A DNA stretch of 64,000 nt from NCBI RefSeq assembly GCF_004402705.1, contig NZ_SOFM01000003.1, positions 1 to 64,000 of the forward strand, written 5' to 3'. The DNA comes from Cryobacterium mannosilyticum. Its GTDB lineage: Bacteria; Actinomycetota; Actinomycetes; Actinomycetales; Microbacteriaceae. Below, in pieces: positions 1-8,334 of this stretch. The position numbers were made by a program, and so were the translations under genes. How positions within the stretch are numbered: position 1 is the stretch's first letter; each line of letters starts with the position of its first letter. The notes below the pieces were generated by a model. The model saw only the letters and a list, made by a program, of their open reading frames with translations. It did not search any database and had not been told where the DNA came from.

Positions 1-169
1 GACGGTAATGAAGGGCCATGAACCATTTTCTCAGACCCCTCAAACACGCCCAGGAACGACACACCCTGCCGGTGGGCAGCCCCATAAAGCAACAGGCTCG
101 GATGCCGTGGCGGGCTGCGGAAACCGGCGCGCCCTCGGCCGCACCGACTTTCCGGCCGCCCGGTCCCGG

Positions 170-1177
170 TCAGCCCGCCGCGCCGTCCCAGCCGCGGTAC
201 GGGTCCCAGCCGCCCTGCGTGTGCGGGGTCCCGTCGACCAGCACCACGCCGGCCGCGGCCGTGACGACCCCGAGCCGGCGGAAGCCGTCCGGCAGTTCGG
301 TACCCGCCGGGAACGTGGCCAGCAGCCCGTGGTCCTCGCCGCCGCCGAGGGCGCGCTCGACCTGGCCGCCCAGCGTCGTCGAATCGAAGTCGATCCCCAC
401 ACCGCTCGCCCTGGCGAGCCGGCCGGCGTCGATGGCGAGCCCGTCTGACACGTCGAGCATCGCGGTCGCCCCGGCGAGCGCGGCGGCAGGGCCGCGGTCG
501 ATCGGCGGCTCCGGGGCGAGCTGGGCACCGATTTCCCGCGGATGCCGCTCCCGCAGCGCCGCGGCGAGCGCGGCATCCGGGGTGCCGTCGGCGTCGACCC
601 CGAGCCTGAACAGCAGGCTCAGCCCCCACCCGGCGTCACCGAGCCGCCCGGCAAGCGCCACGACGTCGCCTGGGCGCGCCCCGGAGCGCAACACGGGCTC
701 GCGCCCCTCCAGGTCGCCGAAGGCCGTCACAGCCAGCGTCAGGGCGTCGGAGGCGGACAGGTCACCGCCGACGACTCCGCAACCGGGGGCCAGCGCCTCG
801 CAACCGTCCCTGAGCCCGTCGGCGATTCCCTCGATCACCCAGATCGGTGTCGACGGGGGCGCTGCGATGGCGACGACCAGGGCGGTCGGTCGTGCTCCCA
901 TGGCGGCGACATCCGACAGGTTGGTCGCGGCGGCCTTCCAACCGAGGTCGTGCGGGGTCGACCAGGCGAGCCGGAAGTCCGGGCCCTGGATCATCATGTC
1001 CGTCGTCACCACGTAGCGCCCGTCCGGCGCCCGCAGCACGGCGGCGTCGTCCCCCGGCCCGAGCAGCTGGGCGTCCGAGCCGGGCAGTCGCGGGAAGATC
1101 CGGGCGAGCACCTCGCCCTCGCTCAGGTCGGCGAGCGTCTCGCTCGAGGGGAGCGGTGCGGCCGCAGCATTCGTCAT
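170..1177 (-). CDS. thiL: thiamine-monophosphate kinase
   Basis: ATP-dependent phosphorylation of thiamine monophosphate to the active cofactor thiamine diphosphate, a cytosolic last step of thiamine synthesis. The 335-residue protein has the family landmarks: LGPGDDAAVL near residue 40 (metal/nucleotide binding), TTDMMIQGPDFR near 60, the VVGGDLSAS segment near 135 and MLDVSDGLAIDAGRLA near 240. Length is normal for ThiL. It is transcribed away from the DUF3515 lipoprotein gene at 1202, with only 24 bp between the two starts, so the two promoters must overlap or lie inside the genes. ThiL next to DUF3515 and ddl is a usual Microbacteriaceae arrangement (knowledge of the lineage). Confidence 0.95.
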   Translation of the reverse strand: MTNAAAAPLPSSETLADLSEGEVLARIFPRLPGSDAQLLGPGDDAAVLRAPDGRYVVTTDMMIQGPDFRLAWSTPHDLGWKAAATNLSDVAAMGARPTALVVAIAAPPSTPIWVIEGIADGLRDGCEALAPGCGVVGGDLSASDALTLAVTAFGDLEGREPVLRSGARPGDVVALAGRLGDAGWGLSLLFRLGVDADGTPDAALAAALRERHPREIGAQLAPEPPIDRGPAAALAGATAMLDVSDGLAIDAGRLARASGVGIDFDSTTLGGQVERALGGGEDHGLLATFPAGTELPDGFRRLGVVTAAAGVVLVDGTPHTQGGWDPYRGWDGAAG

Positions 1178-1201
1178 GCATCAAACGGTAGCCTGAATGC
1201 A

Positions 1202-1717
1202 ATGACCCCCCGCTCCCGTCTCCTTCGCGCCGCCCTCGGTATCACGCTCGTCGCCGGCACTGTGCTGCTGACCGGTTGCACCGCGATCGTGCCGCTCGAG
1301 CCGTCGAAGGATGCCGCCAACCCGACCTGCGCCGACCTGATCGTGCGCCTGCCGACGGCCGTCGCGTCGTTGCCCGAGCGCGAGACGAACGCGCAGGCCA
1401 CCGGCGCCTGGGGCACCCCGGCCGCCGTGCTGCTGCACTGCGGGGTCACCGTGCCGGTGCCCACCACCCTGCCCTGCCTCAACGTCAACGGCATCGACTG
1501 GATCGAAGACGACTCCGAGGCGCCGCTCTACCGGTACACGACCTACGGCCGGGACCCGGCGACCGAACTGGTGATCGACTCGGGGAAGGTCAGCGGTTCG
1601 ACCGTCCTGGTCGACCTGGCCAAGGCCGTGTCCGCCATCCCCGCGACCGGGCAGTGCGTGGGCGTGGACGACCTCACCATCCCCACCGACGGCGGCACGG
1701 CGGTCCCCGCGCCGTAG
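1202..1717 (+). CDS. DUF3515 family lipoprotein
   Basis: A 171-residue exported lipoprotein. Residues 1-25 are a signal peptide ending in a lipobox, TVLLTGC, with the Cys as the lipidated residue. The remainder matches my memory of the actinobacterial DUF3515 family, which has no known biochemical function. I chose the ATG at 1202 because it directly precedes the charged-hydrophobic signal peptide; a longer reading frame exists upstream but it lies antisense to thiL. The gene converges with ddl and ends 7 bp before the ddl stop. A role in the envelope is inferred from lipidation and from the neighbouring ddl and murA only. Confidence 0.85.
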   Translation: MTPRSRLLRAALGITLVAGTVLLTGCTAIVPLEPSKDAANPTCADLIVRLPTAVASLPERETNAQATGAWGTPAAVLLHCGVTVPVPTTLPCLNVNGIDWIEDDSEAPLYRYTTYGRDPATELVIDSGKVSGSTVLVDLAKAVSAIPATGQCVGVDDLTIPTDGGTAVPAP

Positions 1718-1724
1718 CGCAGGC

Positions 1725-2834
1725 TCAGGCCGCCCGGACTCCGCGGCGGCTGAGCGCCACTTCGATCAGCTCGTCGATCAGCTGCGGATACGTGTAGCCG
1801 CTGGCGAGCCAGCAGCTGGGGAACATCGAGATCGGCGTGAACCCCGGCATCGTGTTGATCTCGTTGATCACCCAGCCGTCCGCGGTGTGGAAGAAGTCCA
1901 CCCGGGCAAGGCCGGCGCCGTCGATGGCCTCGAACGCGCGGATGGCGAGCCTCTGCATCTCGGCCAGTTCCGTCGCCGTCAGGTCGGCCGGGCAGACCAG
2001 GTCGATGCCGGGCGCGCCCAGGTACTTCGCGGCGAAGTCGTAGAAGTCACGGCCGCGGACGAGCACCTCGCCGGCGACGGATGCCCGGGCCGGCTCCCCG
2101 CGTCGCCCCTGGAGTACCGCGATCTCGAGTTCGCGCCCGACCAGGCCGGCCTCGATCAGCACCTTGTCGTCCTCGCCGAGTGCCACCCGCATCGCCTCGG
2201 CGAGCTGGTCCCTGGTCGACACCTTGCTGACGCCGACGCTGGACCCGGCCCTGGCGGGCTTGACGAAAACGGGAAGCCCGAGTTCCTCGATCGCCGCGTG
2301 GGCCATCCCGGGGGCTTCGGCCCAGTCATCCGCCGTGATGGTGCGCCACGGCGCGACCGGGAGGGACGCCTGCTGGAAGACGGTCTTGGTGAAGTGCTTG
2401 TCCATGCCGAGGGCCGACGCGAGCACGCCTGAGCCCACATAGGGCAGACCGGTGAGTTCGAGCAGGCCCTGGACGGTGCCGTCCTCCCCGAACGGCCCGT
2501 GCAGGATCGGGAAGACCAGGTCCACGTTGCCGAGCGAGCGGGAGCCGAGCCCGGCGCCGTCCGTGACGGTCAGCTGCCGGCTCAGGGTGCTCTCCGGCCA
2601 GCGCACCCGACTGCCGTTGTCGAAGACCTCCGGCAGCTCGGCCTGGTTCAGCGCGAACCGGGCCGGGTCGTCCTCCTCAAGCACGAAGGCGCCATCCCGG
2701 GTGATCCCGATCGGGATGACGTTGTAGCGTTCGCGGTCAATTGCCGCCAGGACGCCGCCCGCCGTGGCGCAGCTGATCGAATGTTCGCTTGACCGACCCC
2801 CAAAGAGCAGCGCCACCGTGAGCTTGTGAGTCAT
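1725..2834 (-). CDS. ddl: D-alanine--D-alanine ligase
   Basis: Makes the D-Ala-D-Ala dipeptide used in peptidoglycan precursor synthesis, in the cytosol with ATP. The ATP-grasp protein (369 residues) shows LLFGGRSSEHSISCATA at the N-terminus, the HGPFGEDGTVQGLLEL loop, LPVFVKPARAGSSVGVSKV and the C-terminal INEINTMPGFTP metal-binding segment. The second Met, at 2834, is preferred to the upstream one because GAAAGGA sits at a good distance before it. This start lies 98 nt inside the 3' end of gpsA in another frame, so the two are translationally linked. The order murA-plsC-gpsA-ddl implies one envelope precursor operon. Confidence 0.96.
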   Translation of the reverse strand: MTHKLTVALLFGGRSSEHSISCATAGGVLAAIDRERYNVIPIGITRDGAFVLEEDDPARFALNQAELPEVFDNGSRVRWPESTLSRQLTVTDGAGLGSRSLGNVDLVFPILHGPFGEDGTVQGLLELTGLPYVGSGVLASALGMDKHFTKTVFQQASLPVAPWRTITADDWAEAPGMAHAAIEELGLPVFVKPARAGSSVGVSKVSTRDQLAEAMRVALGEDDKVLIEAGLVGRELEIAVLQGRRGEPARASVAGEVLVRGRDFYDFAAKYLGAPGIDLVCPADLTATELAEMQRLAIRAFEAIDGAGLARVDFFHTADGWVINEINTMPGFTPISMFPSCWLASGYTYPQLIDELIEVALSRRGVRAA

Positions 2835-3864
2835 CGATCGTCCTTTCGCCCTGCGGCTCATCCGAGTCCGTGGTGAGGTGCGGGGCGAGGTCCCGCGGTT
2901 TCAGAGTACCGGCCAGCACCTGGCGGACCTGCTCGACGATGGGCATGTCCACCCCCTTGGCGCGGGCCAGATCGAGAATGGGGCCGACGGATGCGAGGCC
3001 CTCGGTGGTCTGCTGCATCTGTTTGACGACGTCGGCGATGCCGTAACCCTGGCCGAGGAGCCGGCCGGCCGTGTTGTTCCGCGACAGCGGCGACTGGCAG
3101 GTCGCAATGAGGTCGCCGAGCCCGGCCAGCCCGGCCAGGGTCTCCGGCCGGGCGCCGTAGGCCACGGCGAAGTCGGTCATCTCGACCAGGCCGCGGGTGA
3201 TGATCGACGCCTTGGTGTTCTCGCCGTAACCGACCCCGTCCACGATGCCGATCGCGACCGCGATCAGGTTCTTGAGCACGCCGCCGAACTCGGTGCCGAT
3301 GACATCCGTGTTGACGTAGGAGCGGAAGTATCGGTTCGTGGCGAGCATGGCGACCGCCTGGGCGGTTTCGAGGCTGTTGGAGGAGACGACGGCCGCGGTG
3401 GGCTGCTCCTTGGCGATCTCGAGGGCGAGGTTGGGTCCGGAGATGGCCGCGATCAGGTCGGGGTCGATCGGCAGGACCTCGGCGATGATCTCGCTCATCC
3501 GCATGCCGGAGCCGCGCTCGACGCCCTTCATCAGGGAGACGACGATCGCGCCGGGCGCGAGGAACGGCTCGGCGAGGATCAGGTTCTCCCGCAGCGACTG
3601 GCTCGGCACGGAGACGAAGACCTGTTCCGCGCCGGCGAGGGCGAGGTCGAGCCGTGAGGTGGCGCGGAGCCCGGCTGGCAGGTTGATGCCGGGGAGGTAG
3701 TCGCTGTTGCGGCGCCCCTCGGTGATCTCCCTGGCCAGTTCGGGGCGGCGCGCCCAGAGCACGACGTCCGCTCCGCCGTCGGCCAGGATCTTCGCGAATG
3801 TGGTGCCCCAGCTGCCGGCACCGAGAACGGCGACCCGCTTGCCTGGCTGAACCTTAGGCTTCAA
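2737..3864 (-). CDS. gpsA: glycerol-3-phosphate dehydrogenase [NAD(P)+]
   Basis: Reduces dihydroxyacetone phosphate to sn-glycerol 3-phosphate, the backbone for phospholipids. The N-terminal Rossmann motif is VAVLGAGSWGTTFAKILA, followed by SLMKGVERGSG, AISGPNLALEIA and the catalytic-lysine region GGVLKNLIAVAIGIVDGVGY. At 375 residues it is about 35 longer than the usual enzyme. The last 33 residues (hydrophilic, ending RRPGGN) run over the start of ddl in another frame. Either the C-terminal tail is a lineage trait or a small frameshift removed the normal stop. The 5' end overlaps plsC by 11 bp, which suggests translational coupling and matches the shared pathway. Confidence 0.94.
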   Translation of the reverse strand: MKPKVQPGKRVAVLGAGSWGTTFAKILADGGADVVLWARRPELAREITEGRRNSDYLPGINLPAGLRATSRLDLALAGAEQVFVSVPSQSLRENLILAEPFLAPGAIVVSLMKGVERGSGMRMSEIIAEVLPIDPDLIAAISGPNLALEIAKEQPTAAVVSSNSLETAQAVAMLATNRYFRSYVNTDVIGTEFGGVLKNLIAVAIGIVDGVGYGENTKASIITRGLVEMTDFAVAYGARPETLAGLAGLGDLIATCQSPLSRNNTAGRLLGQGYGIADVVKQMQQTTEGLASVGPILDLARAKGVDMPIVEQVRQVLAGTLKPRDLAPHLTTDSDEPQGERTIDDSQAHGGAALWGSVKRTFDQLRHGGRRPGGN

Positions 3865-4663
3865 AACGGCCGGTCTCTTTCTGATCGTGTTCGGCGGGAT
3901 TCCAGCGCTTCACGGGCGCTTTCTCCCCGCGGAGGTCTTCGAGCAGGTGCGTGATGGCTTCCATGACGATGGTGGTCGCCTCGTTCAGCGTCGCCGTGTC
4001 CAGGTTACGGCCGCGGAATTCGGCCAGGTCGATCGGGTCGCCGATCTTGACCAGCACCGTCTTGCGCGGAAACAGGCTGACCCTCTTCGAGTACCGGGGA
4101 AGCAGCGCCTGGGTGCCCCAGTGGGCGACCGGGACGATCGGGATTCCCTGTTCGAGGGCGATCCGCACCGCCCCCGTCTTGCCGCGCATCGGCCACAGGT
4201 CGGGGTCGCGGGTGAGCGATCCCTCGGGGTAGACGACGACCATCTGGCCGTTGCGGACGAGCCGTTCGGCTGCCTTGACCGGTTCGTTTCCGCGCACGGC
4301 ACCGCCCCGGGCGACCGGGATCTGCCCGGACTTGCGCAGCAGGGCGCCGAGCACGGGGATCGCGAAGACGGATGCCTTCGCCATGAACCGGGGCGCACGC
4401 CCCAGCTTCCAGCTCAGGACGCCCATCACCAGCGGGTCGATCTCGCTGAAGTGGTTGGGCGCCATCACGAACGCGCCCGACCGCGGGAACTTGCCGGCAT
4501 CGGTGATCTTGTACCGCACCGACAGGTTGATCAGCGGCAGTACGAGGGCCGCCAGGACCCAGAACACCGACGGCCGGGTGGTCTCCGACCCTTCCCTGGT
4601 CTTCGTCACTCGTTGCTTCGGCAGTGGTTCATCCGGCTGGGACTCTTCATCGGGGACTGGCAC
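3854..4663 (-). CDS. plsC: 1-acyl-sn-glycerol-3-phosphate acyltransferase (PlsC/LPLAT family)
   Basis: Membrane-associated acyltransferase that adds the second acyl chain to lysophosphatidic acid. Visible motifs are NHFSEIDP near residue 78 (the NHx4D catalytic box), PVARGGAVRG, and YPEGSLTRDPDLWPM (the EGTRS-like glycerol-phosphate-binding block). A hydrophobic stretch, VFWVLAALVLPLINLSV, near residue 35 probably anchors it at the membrane. The highly charged first 30 residues are not conserved in the family. It lies directly upstream of gpsA, whose product supplies its pathway, and 7 nt downstream of murA. Specificity among lysophospholipid acyltransferases cannot be read from sequence. Confidence 0.88.
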   Translation of the reverse strand: MPVPDEESQPDEPLPKQRVTKTREGSETTRPSVFWVLAALVLPLINLSVRYKITDAGKFPRSGAFVMAPNHFSEIDPLVMGVLSWKLGRAPRFMAKASVFAIPVLGALLRKSGQIPVARGGAVRGNEPVKAAERLVRNGQMVVVYPEGSLTRDPDLWPMRGKTGAVRIALEQGIPIVPVAHWGTQALLPRYSKRVSLFPRKTVLVKIGDPIDLAEFRGRNLDTATLNEATTIVMEAITHLLEDLRGEKAPVKRWNPAEHDQKETGRFEA

Positions 4664-4670
4664 AGGCCCA

Positions 4671-6122
4671 TTATCCTTCGAGATCGAAGTCAGCTCCCAA
4701 CAGTTCGAGCTTGGTGATGAAGTTCTCGTAGCCGCGGCTGATGATCCCCACGTTGCTGACGGTCGAGGTGCCCTCGGCGGTGAGCGCCGCGATCAGGTGA
4801 CTGAAACCGCCGCGCAGGTCGGGAACCTCGATGTCGGCGCCGTGCAGCTTGGTCGGACCGGTGATGACGGCCGAGTGGTTGAAGTTGCGCTGGCCGAAGC
4901 GGCAGGGATGACCGCCGAGGCATTCGCGGTGGATCTGGATCGTGGCACCCATGTCGACGAGAGCGTCGACGAAGCCGAACCGCTGCTCGTACACGGTCTC
5001 GTGCACGATCGAGACGCCGTGCGCGTGGGTGAGGGCGACGACGAGCGGCTGCTGCCAGTCGGTCATGAAGCCCGGGTGCACATCCGTTTCGATGATGACG
5101 GGCTTCAGGTCGCCGCCCGGGTGGTAGAAGCGGATGCCGTCGTCCTCGATATCGAATGCGCCGCCGACCTTGCGGAACACGTTGAGGAAGGTGAGCATCT
5201 CGGCCTGCTTGGCGCCGCCGACGAAGATGTCGCCGTCGGTGGCCAGGGCGGCGGCGGCCCAGCTGGCCGCCTCGTTCCGGTCGAACAGGGCACGGTGGTT
5301 GTAGCCCTCGAGCCGTTCGACGCCCTCGATCCGGATCACCCGGTCGGTGTCGACCGTGATGATGGCGCCCATCTTCTGCAGGATGTTGATGAGATCCATG
5401 ATCTCCGGCTCGATCGCCGCGCCCTTGAGCTCGGTGATGCCCTCGGCGCGAACGGCTGTCAGGAGCACCTGCTCGGTCGCTCCGACGCTCGGATACGGCA
5501 GGGACACCTTGGTGCCCTTGAGGCCGTTGGGTGCGGACATCCGGATGCCGTTGGGCTGCTTCTCGACCACGGCGCCGAACTTGCGCAGCACGTCGAGGTG
5601 GTAGTCGATCGGGCGGTCGCCGATGCGGCAGCCGCCGAGATCGGGGATGAACGCCTCGCCGAGGCGGTGCAGCAGCGGCCCGCAGAACAGGATCGGGATG
5701 CGGGAGGAACCGGCGTGCGCGTCGATCGCGGCGAAGTGGGCGCTCTCGACGTCGACCGGGTCGAGGAGAAGTTCGCCGGCCTCGGCACCGTCGGTGACCT
5801 TGACACCGTGCACCTCGAGCAGCTCTCGCACGATGCGCACGTCGCTGATGTTCGGCACGTTCTTGAGCACACTCGGGCTCTCCCCGAGCAGGGCGGCCAC
5901 CATGGCCTTCGTGACCAGGTTCTTCGCGCCCTTCAGCTCGATCCGGCCGCGCAACGGGATGCCGCCGCGGATGGTGATCTTGTCGCCCTTCAACCCCACG
6001 GCTGCGCCCCAGTTCTGGGCGTTCTGTGCGTTCTCGCGGTTCTGGGCGTTCTCGCGGTTCTGCTCATCTTCACGCTGCTGCGCGACTTCACGATTGCGCT
6101 CGACTTCACTGACTGTGCTCAC
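4671..6122 (-). CDS. murA: UDP-N-acetylglucosamine 1-carboxyvinyltransferase
   Basis: First committed step of peptidoglycan synthesis: transfers enolpyruvyl from PEP to UDP-GlcNAc. The enzyme core begins at GDKITIRGGIPLRGRIELKGAKN and carries the active-site Cys loop in GGCRIGDRPIDYH, so the fosfomycin-target residue is retained. Catalytic-domain segments such as FMTDWQQPLVVALTHA follow. The start is set at GTG 6122, where GTGA overlaps the leuD stop. This gives 483 residues, about 50 more than typical, because of a hydrophilic N-terminal extension made of a repeated Asn-(Ala/Arg)-(Gln/Glu) triplet. No alternative Met lies between the repeat and the core, although a GTG or TTG start inside cannot be excluded. 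Confidence 0.94.
   Translation of the reverse strand: MSTVSEVERNREVAQQREDEQNRENAQNRENAQNAQNWGAAVGLKGDKITIRGGIPLRGRIELKGAKNLVTKAMVAALLGESPSVLKNVPNISDVRIVRELLEVHGVKVTDGAEAGELLLDPVDVESAHFAAIDAHAGSSRIPILFCGPLLHRLGEAFIPDLGGCRIGDRPIDYHLDVLRKFGAVVEKQPNGIRMSAPNGLKGTKVSLPYPSVGATEQVLLTAVRAEGITELKGAAIEPEIMDLINILQKMGAIITVDTDRVIRIEGVERLEGYNHRALFDRNEAASWAAAALATDGDIFVGGAKQAEMLTFLNVFRKVGGAFDIEDDGIRFYHPGGDLKPVIIETDVHPGFMTDWQQPLVVALTHAHGVSIVHETVYEQRFGFVDALVDMGATIQIHRECLGGHPCRFGQRNFNHSAVITGPTKLHGADIEVPDLRGGFSHLIAALTAEGTSTVSNVGIISRGYENFITKLELLGADFDLEG
6012..6064 (-). repeat. 9-bp tandem minisatellite inside murA 5' end
   Basis: About six copies of a 9-nt unit (plus-strand TTCTGGGCG / TTCTCGCGG variants) encode the triplets NAQ and NRE near the N-terminus of MurA. 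Because the unit is a multiple of three, copy-number change would alter the length of the tail and not the frame. Confidence 0.8.
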
Positions 6123-6727
6123 TGATTTACCTGCTTCACGGGGAGAGTACGGGGCCGCCAGGGCTCCCGATGGGATTCGAATTCTGAGATCCGCGCCTCG
6201 TCGCGCAGGGTCAAGCCGATGTCGTCGAGGCCTTCGAGAAGGCGCCAACGGGTGTAGTCGTCGATCACGAACGGGATCGTCAAATCGCCGACCCGTGCAG
6301 TTCGGGCAACCAGATCGACGGTGAGTTCTATTCCCGGGTCGGCCTCGATTCGGTCCCAGAGGAGCTGGGCGTCCGCCTCGGTGATCTGGCCCGCGAGCAA
6401 TCCCTGCTTGCCGGAATTGCCCCGGAAGATGTCGCCGAAGCGCGGGCTGAGCACGACGTCGAAACCGTAGTCGCGGAGTGCCCACACGGCGTGCTCGCGG
6501 GAGGAACCGGTGCCGAAGTCGGCGCCGGCAACGAGCACCCTGGCCGCCCGGTAGGCCGGCTGGTTGAGCACGAAGTCGGGGTCCTGCCGCCAGGCGGCGA
6601 AGAGCGCATCGTCAAACCCGGTCTTGGTGACGCGCTTGAGGTAGACGGCCGGGATGATCTGGTCGGTGTCGACGTTGGAGCGGCGCAGCGGCAACGCGAT
6701 TCCCGTGACGGTCGTGAACTTCTCCAT
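6119..6727 (-). CDS. leuD: 3-isopropylmalate dehydratase small subunit
   Basis: Small subunit of isopropylmalate isomerase (leucine synthesis, 2-isopropylmalate to 3-isopropylmalate), partner of LeuC. The 202-residue protein begins MEKFTTVTGIALPLRRSNVD, contains the substrate-loop sequence NVDTDQIIPAVYLKRV and the aconitase-swivel signature GTGSSREHAVWAL. The start at 6727 is chosen because it fits the known N-terminus and lies 2 nt after the leuC stop. Its stop overlaps the murA start, so murA may be partly transcribed with leuCD. Confidence 0.96.
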   Translation of the reverse strand: MEKFTTVTGIALPLRRSNVDTDQIIPAVYLKRVTKTGFDDALFAAWRQDPDFVLNQPAYRAARVLVAGADFGTGSSREHAVWALRDYGFDVVLSPRFGDIFRGNSGKQGLLAGQITEADAQLLWDRIEADPGIELTVDLVARTARVGDLTIPFVIDDYTRWRLLEGLDDIGLTLRDEARISEFESHREPWRPRTLPVKQVNQ

Positions 6728-6729
6728 GG

Positions 6730-8175
6730 TCAGTTGTCTCCATCCTGGATCAGGTCCCACGGGCTGGACAGGGTTCCGCGGATCGCGGTGGCCGCGGCGA
6801 CGAGTGGGGACACGAGGTGGGTGCGTCCGCCCTTGCCCTGCCGGCCTTCGAAGTTGCGGTTGCTGGTCGAGGCGCACCGCTCACCGGGGGCGAGCTGGTC
6901 GGGGTTCATGCCGAGGCACATCGAGCAGCCGGCGAACCGCCACTCGGCGCCGAAGTCGGTGAAGACCTTGTCGAGGCCCTCTGCCTCCGCCTCGATCCGC
7001 ACCCGTGCGGAACCGGGCACGACGAGCATCCGCACCCCGTCGGCGAGGGAGTGCCCCTTGACGATCTCGGCGGCGGCGCGGAGGTCTTCGACCCGGCTGT
7101 TGGTGCAGGAGCCGAGGAAGACGGTGTCGACCCTGATCTCCTTCATCGGGGTGCCCGCGGTGAGGTCCATGTAGTCGAGGGCACGCTCGGCGGCGGCGCG
7201 TTCGTTCGCGTCGACGATGCCGGCCGGGTCAGGCACGGTCTCGCTGAGCGAGACGCCCTGGCCGGGGTTGGTGCCCCAGGTGACGAAGGGTTCGAGGGAG
7301 TCCGCGTCGAGCACGACCTCCGCATCGAAGACCGCGCCGTCGTCGGTCGGGAGGGTGTCCCAGTAGGCGACGGCGTCGTCCCAGTCCTGGCCGGACGGCG
7401 CGTGGGCGCGGCCCTTCAGATAGGCGTAGGTGGTCGCATCCGGAGCCACCATGCCGGCCCGCGCGCCGGCCTCGATCGACATGTTGCAGATCGTCATCCG
7501 GCCCTCCATCGAGAGGTCCCGGATGGCGCTGCCACGGTACTCGAGCACATAGCCCTGGCCGCCGCCGGTGCCGATCTTCGCGATCACGGCGAGGATGATG
7601 TCCTTGGCCGTCACGCCGGGGCGCAGGGTGCCGTCGACGGTGATCGCCATCGTCTTGAACGGCTGCAGCGGCAGCGTTTGCGTGGCCATGACGTGTTCGA
7701 CCTCGCTGGTGCCGATGCCGAGGGCCATCGCCCCGAAGGCGCCGTGGGTGGAGGTGTGAGAGTCGCCGCAGACGACGGTGATCCCGGGCTGGGTGAGCCC
7801 GAGCTGCGGTCCGACGACGTGCACGATGCCCTGCTCGATATCGCCGAGGGAGTGCAGGCGGACGCCGAATTCCTCGCAGTTGCGCCGCAGGGTCTCGATC
7901 TGGGTGCGGCTGGTGGGGTCGGCAATGGGCCGGTCGATCGCCAGGGTCGGGGTGTTGTGGTCTTCCGTGGCGATGGTCAGGTCGGGGCGCCGCACGGGCC
8001 GGCCGGCCAGGCGGAGACCGTCGAAGGCCTGCGGGCTGGTCACCTCGTGCACGAGGTGCAGGTCGATGTAGATGAGGTCGGGCGTGCCGTCCTCGCCCTT
8101 GGCGACGAGGTGCTTGTCCCACACTTTTTCGGCCAGGGTGCGCGGTCGGGTGCCCGTGAATGTTGCGTCAGTCAT
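6730..8175 (-). CDS. leuC: 3-isopropylmalate dehydratase large subunit
   Basis: Iron-sulfur large subunit of isopropylmalate isomerase. The 481-residue length is normal. The Cys ligands of the [4Fe-4S] cluster are visible in FLGSCTNSRVEDL and in RFAGCSMCLGMNPDQLAPGE. Other conserved segments are IDLHLVHEVTSPQAFDGLR near the N-terminus and VCGDSHTSTHGAFGAMALGI. The ATG at 8175 is preceded by GAGGAAG in the leader. Gene order leuC-leuD with a 2-nt gap is standard. A long leader with a stable stem-loop lies upstream, see the separate entry. Confidence 0.97.
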   Translation of the reverse strand: MTDATFTGTRPRTLAEKVWDKHLVAKGEDGTPDLIYIDLHLVHEVTSPQAFDGLRLAGRPVRRPDLTIATEDHNTPTLAIDRPIADPTSRTQIETLRRNCEEFGVRLHSLGDIEQGIVHVVGPQLGLTQPGITVVCGDSHTSTHGAFGAMALGIGTSEVEHVMATQTLPLQPFKTMAITVDGTLRPGVTAKDIILAVIAKIGTGGGQGYVLEYRGSAIRDLSMEGRMTICNMSIEAGARAGMVAPDATTYAYLKGRAHAPSGQDWDDAVAYWDTLPTDDGAVFDAEVVLDADSLEPFVTWGTNPGQGVSLSETVPDPAGIVDANERAAAERALDYMDLTAGTPMKEIRVDTVFLGSCTNSRVEDLRAAAEIVKGHSLADGVRMLVVPGSARVRIEAEAEGLDKVFTDFGAEWRFAGCSMCLGMNPDQLAPGERCASTSNRNFEGRQGKGGRTHLVSPLVAAATAIRGTLSSPWDLIQDGDN

Positions 8176-8221
8176 GTGTGTGTGCGTCTTCCTCAGGATT
8201 GGTGGCAGCCAACGACAGACT

Positions 8222-8260
8222 CCGCGACGAGGGAGGCCTCAGAACTGGGACTCGTCGCGG
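8222..8260 (-). promoter_or_regulatory. stem-loop in the leuC leader
   Basis: CCGCGACGAG (8222-8231) and CTCGTCGCGG (8251-8260) are a perfect 10-bp inverted repeat with a 19-nt loop, placed 47 nt before the leuC start. It could be a leader hairpin or a dyad operator. No U-run follows it, so it is not a classical terminator. A recognisable leucine-codon leader peptide was not found. Confidence 0.45.
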
Positions 8261-8334
8261 CAGAGAAGAAGAAGTCGACCGAACAGCACTCCGACAGGCT
8301 AACACTTCGCCTGCGCCGAGACGGAAAGCGGCGC

